Shown here: piece by piece, positions 1 through 7,891 of the stretch
How positions within the stretch are numbered: the first letter of the stretch is position 1
How the letters are laid out: each line of letters starts with the position of its first letter
Assembly: GCA_009885745.1 (NCBI GenBank)
Contig: VFKC01000099.1
Location: forward strand, 1-42,437
Direction: 5' to 3'
Length of the DNA stretch: 42,437 nt
Source of the DNA: Actinomycetota bacterium
GTDB taxonomy: Bacteria > Actinomycetota > Actinomycetes > S36-B12 > UBA5976
Notes under the pieces: model-generated
Seen by the model: the letters and a program-made list of their open reading frames with translations, nothing else
Databases searched by the model: none
What the model was told of the DNA's origin: nothing
Position numbers and translations under genes: made by a program

Positions 1-35
1 TATGCGTGCTGTTTTTTGTTGTGCTGGCATTTATC

Positions 36-51
36 AACTAGGGATCTAGTT
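36..51 (-). terminator. Weak hairpin downstream of the left-edge membrane protein gene
   Basis: AACTAG (36-41) and CTAGTT (46-51) form a perfect 6-bp inverted repeat around the loop GGAT, 12 bases past the stop of the leftward gene. There is no clear T tract on the minus strand, so termination is only a possibility. Confidence 0.25.
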
Positions 52-62
52 AGTCGCAACTT

Positions 63-1610
63 TTAGTCGGCTTGCCGTATCGGCCGTTGAATCAACTGCC
101 AACCATCTTTTCCAGTCACCCTTGGCCAGTTGTTAGTACAACTCGCCTGTTGCTGGTTCTCATTCCTAACAATCCAACTAATGTTTCTGGCCCAATCTGC
201 GGTGCAAAACAGTTCAGGATTTATTTCAAACGCTTGGACTTGATCAATCCGTGTCCACCAATTGACTAAATCTTTGCCCTTATAAGGGGGAGATTTCCGG
301 TCAACATAAATTGGATATCCCGCATTTAGGCGAAGGTTTTCATTCTCTAATGGGATTAACCCCAAGCCGATTGGCATGGCGCTGTCGACTAACTGAGTCG
401 CTGGATCAGTCACTATTGGTGACTTGGATTGCAAAGTTTGAGATGTTCCAAAAATTGCAATCACAAGGCTGACAAAGATTGCCATTGGAAGCACAATCTT
501 TGTGGGACCAACTATTTTGATTAACACATCTCTTAGCCACACAGAAATTACTACAGCTGTTGCTACGCAAATCAATGGAATAAAAATAACGCTAATACGC
601 CAAGGGAAAAGTAAGGCGAGCCATGAAAGTTTTGTAACATAGACAATAAATACGCACGTCATACTTACGGTAAAGACTGAGCCAAACCAGGTTGCGAGCC
701 ATTTTCCATTTGGCAATCTTGAAATTGCCCAGATACCGATCACGGTTAATCCGATTAGCCGTAATTCTGTTGTCAGTGGCCAATGACTCCAGAGAGTGTG
801 ATGTGGAATTCGTTCAAAAGCAAAACGGTAAAGCGCTTGAGATTGGCCGTCAGAATCACTAACTACCCCGCCACCAAATGATGAAAACAGTGACGGATTA
901 GTAGCAACCGATGCAACTAATGCTGAGGCAAAAATCAATAAGTACTGTTTTATCCGGATCAGGCCCAAACCAGAGAATAGGTCTGCTACCAGCGCCGCAC
1001 CCACAGCGATTGAACAAGCAATTAAGTACGTAGGGTGCAAGATACTGGCTAAAACCATCAAACTAACGGGCGCTAGAAATGTAGATGACCTAATGGGCGC
1101 CTTGATTTTTAGGGCGTGAAATAGCAGTGGAAATGCGATGAATAACAAGCTTCCTGCTTGCGAAGGCTGAAAGAATCCTGGCTTATTTATCACCGCTTGA
1201 GTGCCTAGTCCTGCAAAAAACGAGATTCTCTCAATATGCGGCAGCGCAACTAAAGAAGATCCAACCATGATTGTTGACACGATTGGGACAACCCTGCTTC
1301 TTGATGGATTAATCAAGCACGCAAAAGTGTAGATACCAAAGATGGCGAAAAACGTGCAAATGAATGCCGCAACCTGAAGTCCCCGATAACTACCAAGATT
1401 AAATATGGCGTTCGCAATCGAGGTAAAAATTGGATACGGATCTGCCGTGGACGATAAAGGGTCGGCTAATAACCGTCGGTTCGTTTTTTGCACAACAAAG
1501 AACAGGTACTGATTCTGATTGCTGTAAAAAGGGAAAGTGTATGTCAGGCCCGCGGACAGAAGTAAGCAGACAACTATGCCTACCTTGCTTTTGGCAATTC
1601 TATTTACCAT
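63..1610 (-). CDS. Polytopic membrane protein, unknown function (possibly GT-C glycosyltransferase-like)
   Basis: This 515-residue protein is almost entirely hydrophobic, with roughly ten to twelve membrane segments, the first at about residues 12-28. After segment 1 an extracytoplasmic loop carries acidic residues in the motif DPLSSTADPYPIF. The C-terminal 100 residues form a soluble tail with two cysteines and several tryptophans. A large multi-spanning body with an acidic first loop and a soluble C-terminal domain recalls GT-C glycosyltransferases that use lipid-linked sugars, but I recognise no specific family signature, so this is only a suggestion. The start is the ATG at 1610; the Shine-Dalgarno match upstream is poor. 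It lies 102 bp downstream of another leftward membrane protein gene and may be cotranscribed with it. Confidence 0.75.
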   Translation of the reverse strand: MVNRIAKSKVGIVVCLLLSAGLTYTFPFYSNQNQYLFFVVQKTNRRLLADPLSSTADPYPIFTSIANAIFNLGSYRGLQVAAFICTFFAIFGIYTFACLINPSRSRVVPIVSTIMVGSSLVALPHIERISFFAGLGTQAVINKPGFFQPSQAGSLLFIAFPLLFHALKIKAPIRSSTFLAPVSLMVLASILHPTYLIACSIAVGAALVADLFSGLGLIRIKQYLLIFASALVASVATNPSLFSSFGGGVVSDSDGQSQALYRFAFERIPHHTLWSHWPLTTELRLIGLTVIGIWAISRLPNGKWLATWFGSVFTVSMTCVFIVYVTKLSWLALLFPWRISVIFIPLICVATAVVISVWLRDVLIKIVGPTKIVLPMAIFVSLVIAIFGTSQTLQSKSPIVTDPATQLVDSAMPIGLGLIPLENENLRLNAGYPIYVDRKSPPYKGKDLVNWWTRIDQVQAFEINPELFCTADWARNISWIVRNENQQQASCTNNWPRVTGKDGWQLIQRPIRQAD

Positions 1611-1712
1611 TTGAGCGCTACAGTCTTTTGCGAATCCAAATGTGAATTACTCGGGTTTTGGCCAATTAGCATTTCTAAAGAATAACTCACAGCCAGTGAG
1701 TATTTTGATTGA

Positions 1713-2408
1713 TTACTGCTCTAATGAATCTGCGCTAATTGGTGCACGGTCCATAGAAGTCTGCAAAATTGATGCCTGTTTTGCTTCGGGTGAACGGATA
1801 AACCAAGAGATAAAACCACTAGTGCAAGCAGCCCAAAAGCACCACAATGACGGCAGGCTGTGGCTTAATCGATAACTTAAGAATGCGACGGCAAGGACAT
1901 TTAACATCCCCCAGTAAAACAGTGGTTTGCTACCTGATAGCAGCATGGCACCACAAGTGACAACGATATACAAAACACTCACTTGAAATGGCACACCTTC
2001 CACATGAAAATCAATGTATCGCTCGCCTGCCACTACGCTACTTTTTCCAGCAGCAATGTTTTGCCAGAAAATACCGCCGACCAATAAGCCCGTCAAGCTC
2101 AAAATAGCTAGGGAAAATCTGCGCCAACCCGGTGGTTCAATTAACCAAGTAGCAATGGGCACAATTATCGGCAGCCCTACAAATGCGATATAGATATACA
2201 TGTCAGTCGCAACGGATTCCACACTATTTGAGACATCCCCATTTTGACCTAACCAAACAAATGCTGAGGTGAATGTATGGATTGCGAAAAGTGTGGGCAG
2301 AACAGCAATCGGCAAGGTGCGGATATTGGGATTGTTGCGCAAGGCATCAAAAGCAAAAATTGATATCGCGGTACCGGCTACAAGATCTACTTGCGGAGAT
2401 AGGCACAT
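1713..2408 (-). CDS. Membrane protein resembling the DUF6629 family
   Basis: This is a 231-residue protein with about six or seven predicted membrane helices and no catalytic motif that I recognise. Its N-terminus (MCLSPQVDLVAG, followed by a segment ending AIHTFTSAFVW) resembles DUF6629 proteins, which start MCxS-x-x-DLVAG and have a similar HxxxEAFVW-like stretch; this is from memory of the family. The ATG at 2408 is preferred over an upstream TTG at 2414 because GGGAG lies seven bases before it and because family members start with this MC motif. The function of DUF6629 is unknown. The gene is divergent from the fhaA cluster. Confidence 0.7.
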   Translation of the reverse strand: MCLSPQVDLVAGTAISIFAFDALRNNPNIRTLPIAVLPTLFAIHTFTSAFVWLGQNGDVSNSVESVATDMYIYIAFVGLPIIVPIATWLIEPPGWRRFSLAILSLTGLLVGGIFWQNIAAGKSSVVAGERYIDFHVEGVPFQVSVLYIVVTCGAMLLSGSKPLFYWGMLNVLAVAFLSYRLSHSLPSLWCFWAACTSGFISWFIRSPEAKQASILQTSMDRAPISADSLEQ

Positions 2409-2450
2409 TTGCAAGCTCCCTCAGTAAGTCTTCTCGGTAAGAACTTTTAG

Positions 2451-2477
2451 CACTGAAACTGGATGGATATTTCAGTG
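2451..2477. promoter_or_regulatory. Inverted repeat in the divergent intergenic region
   Basis: CACTGAAA (2451-2458) and TTTCAGTG (2470-2477) form a perfect 8-bp inverted repeat with an 11-base spacer. It lies between the leftward membrane protein gene and fhaA. It could be an operator or a small hairpin; nothing else in this 200-bp gap identifies it. Confidence 0.3.
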
Positions 2478-2567
2478 TCACATGCTTTTATTAAAATTGT
2501 GGCTGTCTTTGATAATTGCCCAATGACTAGTTATTTATAGCCACATAGGCTTTAACTACGGTAAATT

Positions 2568-2597
2568 TTGGCAACGCAAGTAACATAGACATGTAAT
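2568..2597 (+). promoter_or_regulatory. Candidate promoter of the fhaA-pknB cluster
   Basis: TTGGCA (2568-2573) and TGTAAT (2592-2597) resemble -35 and -10 boxes with an 18-base spacer. Transcription would start near 2604, leaving a 13-base leader that still contains the GGGGA ribosome binding site of fhaA. This is a motif match only. Confidence 0.4.
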
Positions 2598-2616
2598 GAG
2601 AGGTTGGGGAAACGCA

Positions 2617-3336
2617 ATGGGTTTGCTCGAAAACTTTGAAGAACGACTGGGCAAAATTGTTAATGGCTCCTTCTCAAAAGCCTTCAAATCGCAAGTGCAA
2701 CCGGTGGAACTTGCCGCAGCCCTACAAGGGGAAATTGATAATCGAGTTACAAGCATTAGCGGCGCGCAAATTGCCCCCAACATCTTCATATTCGGTCTGG
2801 CACGACAAGACTTTGAGCGACTATCTGGTTACTTCAGCGCGTTAGCCAGTGAGCTTGGCGACATTGCTATTAAGTACTGCATAGAGCAGCGTTACACCCC
2901 AGTTGATCGTCCTGATATTTCATTCGTGCTGGAAAGTTCACTCAATACTGGTGATTTCCGGATAAAAAGCACCTCGGGTCAAGTTTCCAGTGCTGGCTTA
3001 AACGAGTTAACGCCCACTCCGCAGGTCCCGCTGGCACCAATTCCGGTTATGACTGAATCAGTTTCACCGCACCTACGAACTATTGAGGGTGACGATTATC
3101 CGCTCATCCGATCGGTGACAAACATTGGTCGAGGCGGTGATGCTGATATCCAGGTAAACGATTCTGGTGTGAGTCGTATTCATTGCAGCATTGTTTTAGG
3201 TAGCGAAGTGCTAATCCGCGATCACGGCTCTACCAACGGAACATTAGTTGACGGCAATCGAATTACCGAAGCTGTTCTGCATGACGGCTCAATCATCAAA
3301 GTTGGTAACACAATTTTGACTTACGCGAGTCGGTAG
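2617..3336 (+). CDS. fhaA: FHA domain protein FhaA (DUF3662 + FHA)
   Basis: This 239-residue protein has an N-terminal FhaA-type domain (DUF3662, about residues 1-115) and a C-terminal FHA domain (about 161-239). The FHA domain shows the expected phosphothreonine-binding motifs: GRGGDADI, SRIHC and STNGTLVDG. In mycobacteria FhaA reads Thr phosphorylation by PknB, notably on the MurJ-linked pseudokinase domain, and restrains lipid II flipping. Here the linker is short, so the protein is about half the length of mycobacterial FhaA (about 527 residues). The ATG at 2617 is chosen over an in-frame ATG at 2596 because GGGGA precedes it by six bases and because FhaA proteins typically begin MGLL followed by an Arg/Glu-rich helix. 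It is the first gene of the cluster, with fhaB 3 bp downstream. Confidence 0.93.
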   Translation: MGLLENFEERLGKIVNGSFSKAFKSQVQPVELAAALQGEIDNRVTSISGAQIAPNIFIFGLARQDFERLSGYFSALASELGDIAIKYCIEQRYTPVDRPDISFVLESSLNTGDFRIKSTSGQVSSAGLNELTPTPQVPLAPIPVMTESVSPHLRTIEGDDYPLIRSVTNIGRGGDADIQVNDSGVSRIHCSIVLGSEVLIRDHGSTNGTLVDGNRITEAVLHDGSIIKVGNTILTYASR

Positions 3337-3339
3337 CCT

Positions 3340-3810
3340 ATGTCTGAACTGCTTTTGAATGTTCTAAGAATAGGTTTTCTCCTAGTTTTGTGGTGGTTTG
3401 TACTCTCAGTTATTTCTGTCTTGCGCCGTGACTTGCAAGCGCCACGTGACGCCAAACCATTAACACCAGCAAGAACTACACGCCGTCCTAGCCCGCGGCC
3501 AACTTTACGAAGCAAAAAAGCAGCAAGCGGAATCGTTATCACTGAAGGTCCGCTTGCCGGAACTGTAATTCCACTTGGTAATTCCTCAATCACTATCGGT
3601 CGGGCTCCTGATTCAACTGTGGTGCTTGACGATGATTTTGTCAGTACCAATCACGCGCGACTCACGCCCCAAGGGACACATTGGGTGGTTGAAGATCTTG
3701 GTTCAACAAATGGAACTTGGATTGGGGATACAAAAGTTACTGGCCCAACTTTGTTGAAGTCAAAAGCTGTTTTACGAATTGGGCGAACTTCATTGGAATT
3801 GCGATCGTGA
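3340..3810 (+). CDS. fhaB: Membrane-anchored FHA domain protein FhaB (FipA)
   Basis: The 156-residue protein has one N-terminal membrane helix (about residues 5-27), a basic Arg/Pro/Thr linker and a C-terminal FHA domain (about 85-156). The domain carries GRAPDSTVVL, STNHARL and DLGSTNGTWIGD, the usual phosphothreonine-recognition loops. FhaB/FipA in actinobacteria is a phosphorylation-dependent adaptor at the cell wall and division machinery, encoded next to pstP, rodA, pbpA and pknB as here. Its stop overlaps the GTG start of pstP (GTGA), so translation is probably coupled. Confidence 0.93.
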   Translation: MSELLLNVLRIGFLLVLWWFVLSVISVLRRDLQAPRDAKPLTPARTTRRPSPRPTLRSKKAASGIVITEGPLAGTVIPLGNSSITIGRAPDSTVVLDDDFVSTNHARLTPQGTHWVVEDLGSTNGTWIGDTKVTGPTLLKSKAVLRIGRTSLELRS

Positions 3811-5009
3811 CAAGCCTTTCTTTTCGTTATGCAGCCCGCTCTGAAATTGGTCGGGTTCGCAAAAACAATGAGGATGCTGGGTTTGCTTCCCCAAACTTGC
3901 TGATCGTTGCAGATGGCATGGGTGGCCACGAGGCTGGGGAACTTGCTAGTTCCGCCACTGTTGCAACTATCGTTTCCGCCTCCAATGATTCGACTACTGC
4001 TGATGAAGTTTTGGCTTTGTTGGCGGATGCAGTAATTACCTCTGGTGAACACATCGCAGATGTAGTGGCGCAGAATAGTACATTCGCCGGAATGGGTACG
4101 ACATTAACCGCACTTGCCCTACGCGGAGACAGAATTGCAGTGGCACACGTGGGAGACTCACGTGCCTACATTTTGCATGATGGTGAACTTGCCCAAATGA
4201 CCAAAGATCACACTTTTGTTCAGACTCTCGTAGATAGTGGTGAGATTACTAAGGCACAAGCTGCGGTTCATCCACGTAGAAACTTGATGATGAGAGCAAT
4301 TGACGGAGTTAATGCTGTTGAAGTCGACCTTTCGATTCGAGAAGCGCATGTTGGCGATCGGTTCTTACTTTGTAGTGATGGGCTATGTGGAGTAATCGAA
4401 GATGAGGCAATTTTGGAGTGTCTGCAAAATGCCGACTTACCTAGTGCAGTGACTGACCTAATTGATCGCGCTATGGCTAATGGCGGACCAGACAATATCA
4501 CAGTTGTCGTTGCAGAAATTCTTGAAGCTACGGTAGGAACCGATCCAGTGTTAATCGGAGCAGCAAGTGATACCGAAAATCAAGATCGTCTTCCTAAAGT
4601 TGATTTTCCATCTGAAGTAGAAGTTGTTTTGGAAGATGAACTGGTATTTGTTATTCCTAAACGTAGGATTCGTAAGTGGTTGATGCCGATGCTGGCAACC
4701 TTGGCTACCTTTGGCATTTTTTTCGGTTGTGCGCTTTGGTGGCTTTCCGGGCAATGGTATGTGGGTATATCTGGACCAACCCGAGTGGCGGCCATCTTCC
4801 AAGGAATTCCTAGTGGCGGATTTTCTAGGCTCGTTGAAATGACAACGCTGCGCGCTGATTTCCTACCAGAATTTGAACGAAACAAATTACAGGAAACAAT
4901 TGCATCCTCTTCGCTTGAAGAGGCAATCGCACTCATCGAGAGACTGCAGGTTCGAGTCAATGATTGTCTCCAAAACCCAGTAACTCCTGGATGTCCGGCG
5001 CTGTACTAA
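3807..5009 (+). CDS. pstP: PP2C-type Ser/Thr protein phosphatase PstP
   Basis: This 400-residue protein has a PPM/PP2C catalytic domain (about residues 1-240), a linker, one membrane helix (about 291-312) and a short extracytoplasmic tail. Metal-binding motifs are visible: EIGRVRKNNED, DGMGGHEAG near residue 36, GDSRAY, SDGLCG and GGPDNITVVV. PstP is the only PP2C phosphatase in many actinobacteria; it reverses PknB phosphorylation of itself and of cell-wall regulators. The GTG at 3807 is chosen because it overlaps the fhaB stop and the family begins close to the RVRKNNED motif; longer in-frame starts lie inside fhaB. It overlaps the next gene by one base (TAATG). Confidence 0.94.
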   Translation: MTSLSFRYAARSEIGRVRKNNEDAGFASPNLLIVADGMGGHEAGELASSATVATIVSASNDSTTADEVLALLADAVITSGEHIADVVAQNSTFAGMGTTLTALALRGDRIAVAHVGDSRAYILHDGELAQMTKDHTFVQTLVDSGEITKAQAAVHPRRNLMMRAIDGVNAVEVDLSIREAHVGDRFLLCSDGLCGVIEDEAILECLQNADLPSAVTDLIDRAMANGGPDNITVVVAEILEATVGTDPVLIGAASDTENQDRLPKVDFPSEVEVVLEDELVFVIPKRRIRKWLMPMLATLATFGIFFGCALWWLSGQWYVGISGPTRVAAIFQGIPSGGFSRLVEMTTLRADFLPEFERNKLQETIASSSLEEAIALIERLQVRVNDCLQNPVTPGCPALY

Positions 5010-6388
5010 TGAGTCAAATTCTTCGTCAATACACAGTCTCCACCAGACGTTCAACTGAGTTAGTTCTACTTGTAGGTGCTTGGCTTGTTGGGGTTTTTGC
5101 CTGGATTTTGGTCGATGCCTCAAGTGATTCGGGTTCACTCGGTGGCTGGAGTGCATTGCTCAGTGCTGGACTTTTACTTTTGTGTGCGCACGCTGTGGTT
5201 CGTTGGCAAGCTCCGTATGCAGATCCGGTGTTACTTCCTTGCGTTGCTTTGTTAAACATGCTTGGTCTGGCAATGATTCACCGATTAGATGCCGCTAATG
5301 CTGCCCGAGCAATCGCAAACGATAGTCCCCAACCAACTCCAGATGTCTACTTGCAATTAACTTGGATGCTTCTTGGGTTGATTCTCTTCAGTCTCATAAT
5401 TGCTCTATTGCGTAATCATCGCAGACTTGCACAATTCACTTTCACAAGTGGCCTCATCGGAATTGTGCTTCTCTTTCTACCCCTTGTACCTGGCGTTGGA
5501 AATGTGGTGAATGGGGGGCGACTGTGGATCAGCATTCTGGGCTTTACTTTTCAACCTGGTGAATTGGCAAAAATCGCTTTAGCAATATTCTTTGCTGGCT
5601 ACCTTGTTGGTAGGCGACACACCTTGGCTCATGTGCGCGGTTCGATTTTGGGCATTGGTGTCCCACGTTTTCGAGATGTTGGACCTCTAATCTTTGTTTG
5701 GTTTGTTGCGCTTTTGGTTCTTGTTTTAGAACACGATTTGGGCACTTCTTTACTTCTATTTGGGCTCTTTACTGTCTTGTTATACGTGGCAACATCACGT
5801 CGCTCATGGGTGGTTATTGGCGCGCTCCTGCTCGGGGTTGGTGGTAGCGCCGCTTACTTCGCATTTGGCCATGTTCGCATTCGCTTCAGCATTTGGCTAG
5901 ATCCGTTCAGTCAAGCAAACGGTGATGGTTTCCAAATTGTGCAGTCCCTTTACGGTTTAGCAAATGGCGGTCTGTTTGGTACTGGTTGGGGTCAGGGGTA
6001 TCCACAACTTGTCCCCTTTGCAAAAACAGATTTCATCACCTCTGCCCTTGGTGAAGAACTTGGTCTTGCCGGGTTGATTGCAATCTTGCTTGTGTACGCA
6101 ATTGTGGTTGAACGGGGAGCCAGAGCGGCAGTTGGCACACGTGACCCATTTGGCAACCTGCTGGCGATTGCACTTACTACGGTCATTGGTCTGCAAGCAT
6201 TTATTGTTATCGGCGGAGTCACTCGCTTAATCCCATTGACTGGTTTGACTACTCCATTTATGTCCTACGGTGGGTCATCTTTGGTGGCCAATTATATTTT
6301 GGTCGCGCTGTTAATTCGCATCTCTAACTCGGCTCGTGCCCCGCAGAATTTTGCACTGGACTTGCCAAAGAGTGAAGTAAACGCATGA
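5009..6388 (+). CDS. rodA: SEDS-family peptidoglycan polymerase RodA
   Basis: This 459-residue integral membrane protein belongs to the FtsW/RodA/SpoVE (SEDS) family, with about ten to twelve helices. Conserved stretches include VNGGRLWI with FQPGELAK, LEHDLGTSLLLFG, and the C-terminal IPLTGLTTPFMSYGGSS. SEDS proteins polymerise lipid II into glycan strands together with a class B PBP. Pairing with pbpA between pstP and pknB matches the RodA copy, not FtsW, which normally sits in the dcw cluster. The start at 5009 overlaps the pstP stop, and the last four bases overlap the start of pbpA (ATGA). Confidence 0.92.
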   Translation: MSQILRQYTVSTRRSTELVLLVGAWLVGVFAWILVDASSDSGSLGGWSALLSAGLLLLCAHAVVRWQAPYADPVLLPCVALLNMLGLAMIHRLDAANAARAIANDSPQPTPDVYLQLTWMLLGLILFSLIIALLRNHRRLAQFTFTSGLIGIVLLFLPLVPGVGNVVNGGRLWISILGFTFQPGELAKIALAIFFAGYLVGRRHTLAHVRGSILGIGVPRFRDVGPLIFVWFVALLVLVLEHDLGTSLLLFGLFTVLLYVATSRRSWVVIGALLLGVGGSAAYFAFGHVRIRFSIWLDPFSQANGDGFQIVQSLYGLANGGLFGTGWGQGYPQLVPFAKTDFITSALGEELGLAGLIAILLVYAIVVERGARAAVGTRDPFGNLLAIALTTVIGLQAFIVIGGVTRLIPLTGLTTPFMSYGGSSLVANYILVALLIRISNSARAPQNFALDLPKSEVNA

Positions 6389-7833
6389 TTAGACAAATTA
6401 ATCGCGTCACTGGTGTTTTAATTTTTTTGATTTTGGCCCTGATAGTTAACGTCAGTTACCTTCAGGTATTTAAGGCCAAGGAACTGCGTCAAGCACCCGG
6501 TAATCAGCGGATTCTCTTAAATGAATATTCACGGGCACGTGGCGCTATTTTGGTCGGTTCGGAATCGGTCGCAAAATCCAAATCAACAAGTGACTCACTT
6601 AAGTACCTACGCACCTACCCAAATAAAAGCACGTACGCACCAATAACTGGTTTCTATTCATTGGTTTATGGCGCAACTGGCTTAGAGCAGGTCGAAAATG
6701 ACATTTTAGCTGGCAACGACAGTAGATTTTTTGTAAATCGGCTACAACAACTTTTTGCGAATCGTAAGCCAATGGGTGGAGCAATCCGATTAACTATTAA
6801 TCGCGATGCCCAAACCGTTGCGATGCGAGCTCTAGGTGGTCGAACCGGAGCTGTCGTAGCAATTGATCCTGAGACCGGAGCATTACTGGCACTCGCTAGT
6901 TCGCCATCCTACAATCCAAATCTTTTATCGAGTCACGATGCAACTTCGATTCAGAAAAATTACGAATTGTTGAACAATGATCCAAGGCAGCCGATGTTAA
7001 ATCGTCCATTAGCGATGACTCTGCCGCCTGGATCTACTTTCAAACTAATTACTGCAGCTGCTGCGCTTGAATCCGGGAAATTCACGGCTGCCTCGATAAT
7101 TCCTGGGCCAAAAAGACTCAAGTTTAAGAATTCAACCAAATACTTAAATAACTGGACAGGTAAACAGTGTGGACCAAATGGCAAGACCACACTCAAGAAT
7201 GCTCTGACAATTTCTTGCAACACATCCTTTGCCTGGCTTGGAATGAACCTTGGTCAGGACAAAATATCAGAACAGGCAAAAAAGTTTGGGTTCGAAAATT
7301 CATTCCAAGTACCCATGACTTCAGCAACTAGTCGATTTCCGCAGAATCTTGATGGTGCGCAAACTGCGATGAGTGCAATAGGGCAATTTGATGTTCGCGC
7401 GACTGCGCTACAAATGGCTATGGTCAGTGCTGGTATTGAAAACTCAGGCATTGTAATGAAACCATACCTAGTCGATAAAGTTCTCGGACCTGATCTAGCC
7501 ACGCTGCAGAATGCCACTCCGAGTGCTTTCGGTAGAGCAGTAAGCGAGACTAGTGCAAAAGTTTTACAGGACATGATGGTTGCGGTAGTCAACAACGGTA
7601 CCGGCACAAATGCTCGTATTGCCGGGGTTCGGGTAGGCGGCAAGACTGGCACCGCAGAAACCTCACCGGGATCACCCGCACATGCTTGGTTTGTCGGTTG
7701 GGCTAATGCTGGCGGTAAACATGTAGCCGTTGCAGTAGTTCTAGAAAATGGTGGCGGAGCTACTGAGATCAGTGGCAATGGCTTGGCTGCGCCAATTGCA
7801 GCGAGTGTGATGCGCGCAGTCTTATCCAAGTAG
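6385..7833 (+). CDS. pbpA: Class B penicillin-binding protein PbpA (transpeptidase)
   Basis: The 482-residue protein has an N-terminal signal anchor (about residues 7-27), a pedestal region and a C-terminal transpeptidase domain. The active-site triad motifs are intact: S217-T-F-K220 (SxxK), S277-C-N279 (SxN) and K420-T-G (KTG). It crosslinks peptidoglycan in partnership with the SEDS polymerase encoded just upstream, with which its start codon overlaps (ATGA). Length and position match mycobacterial PbpA. The pknB gene follows after 58 bp. Confidence 0.94.
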   Translation: MIRQINRVTGVLIFLILALIVNVSYLQVFKAKELRQAPGNQRILLNEYSRARGAILVGSESVAKSKSTSDSLKYLRTYPNKSTYAPITGFYSLVYGATGLEQVENDILAGNDSRFFVNRLQQLFANRKPMGGAIRLTINRDAQTVAMRALGGRTGAVVAIDPETGALLALASSPSYNPNLLSSHDATSIQKNYELLNNDPRQPMLNRPLAMTLPPGSTFKLITAAAALESGKFTAASIIPGPKRLKFKNSTKYLNNWTGKQCGPNGKTTLKNALTISCNTSFAWLGMNLGQDKISEQAKKFGFENSFQVPMTSATSRFPQNLDGAQTAMSAIGQFDVRATALQMAMVSAGIENSGIVMKPYLVDKVLGPDLATLQNATPSAFGRAVSETSAKVLQDMMVAVVNNGTGTNARIAGVRVGGKTGTAETSPGSPAHAWFVGWANAGGKHVAVAVVLENGGGATEISGNGLAAPIAASVMRAVLSK

Positions 7834-7891
7834 TGAACAATAGAGGGAAGCGCCCAATTCAAGTCAAGACCAGCATGTACTAGGAGCAAAA

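Noticed and set aside
2498-2545. TGTGGCT ... AGCCACA inverted repeat upstream of fhaA
   Set aside because: Seven-bp arms separated by 34 bases are expected by chance in a gap of this size.
2409-2616. Possible tRNA gene upstream of fhaA, where some actinobacteria carry one
   Set aside because: No TTC-GA T-loop, anticodon stem or CCA-type end could be found on either strand.
4139-4163. Near-palindrome around CACGTG inside pstP
   Set aside because: It encodes the conserved VAHVGDSRAY segment of PP2C phosphatases and is not a parS site; most likely codon coincidence.
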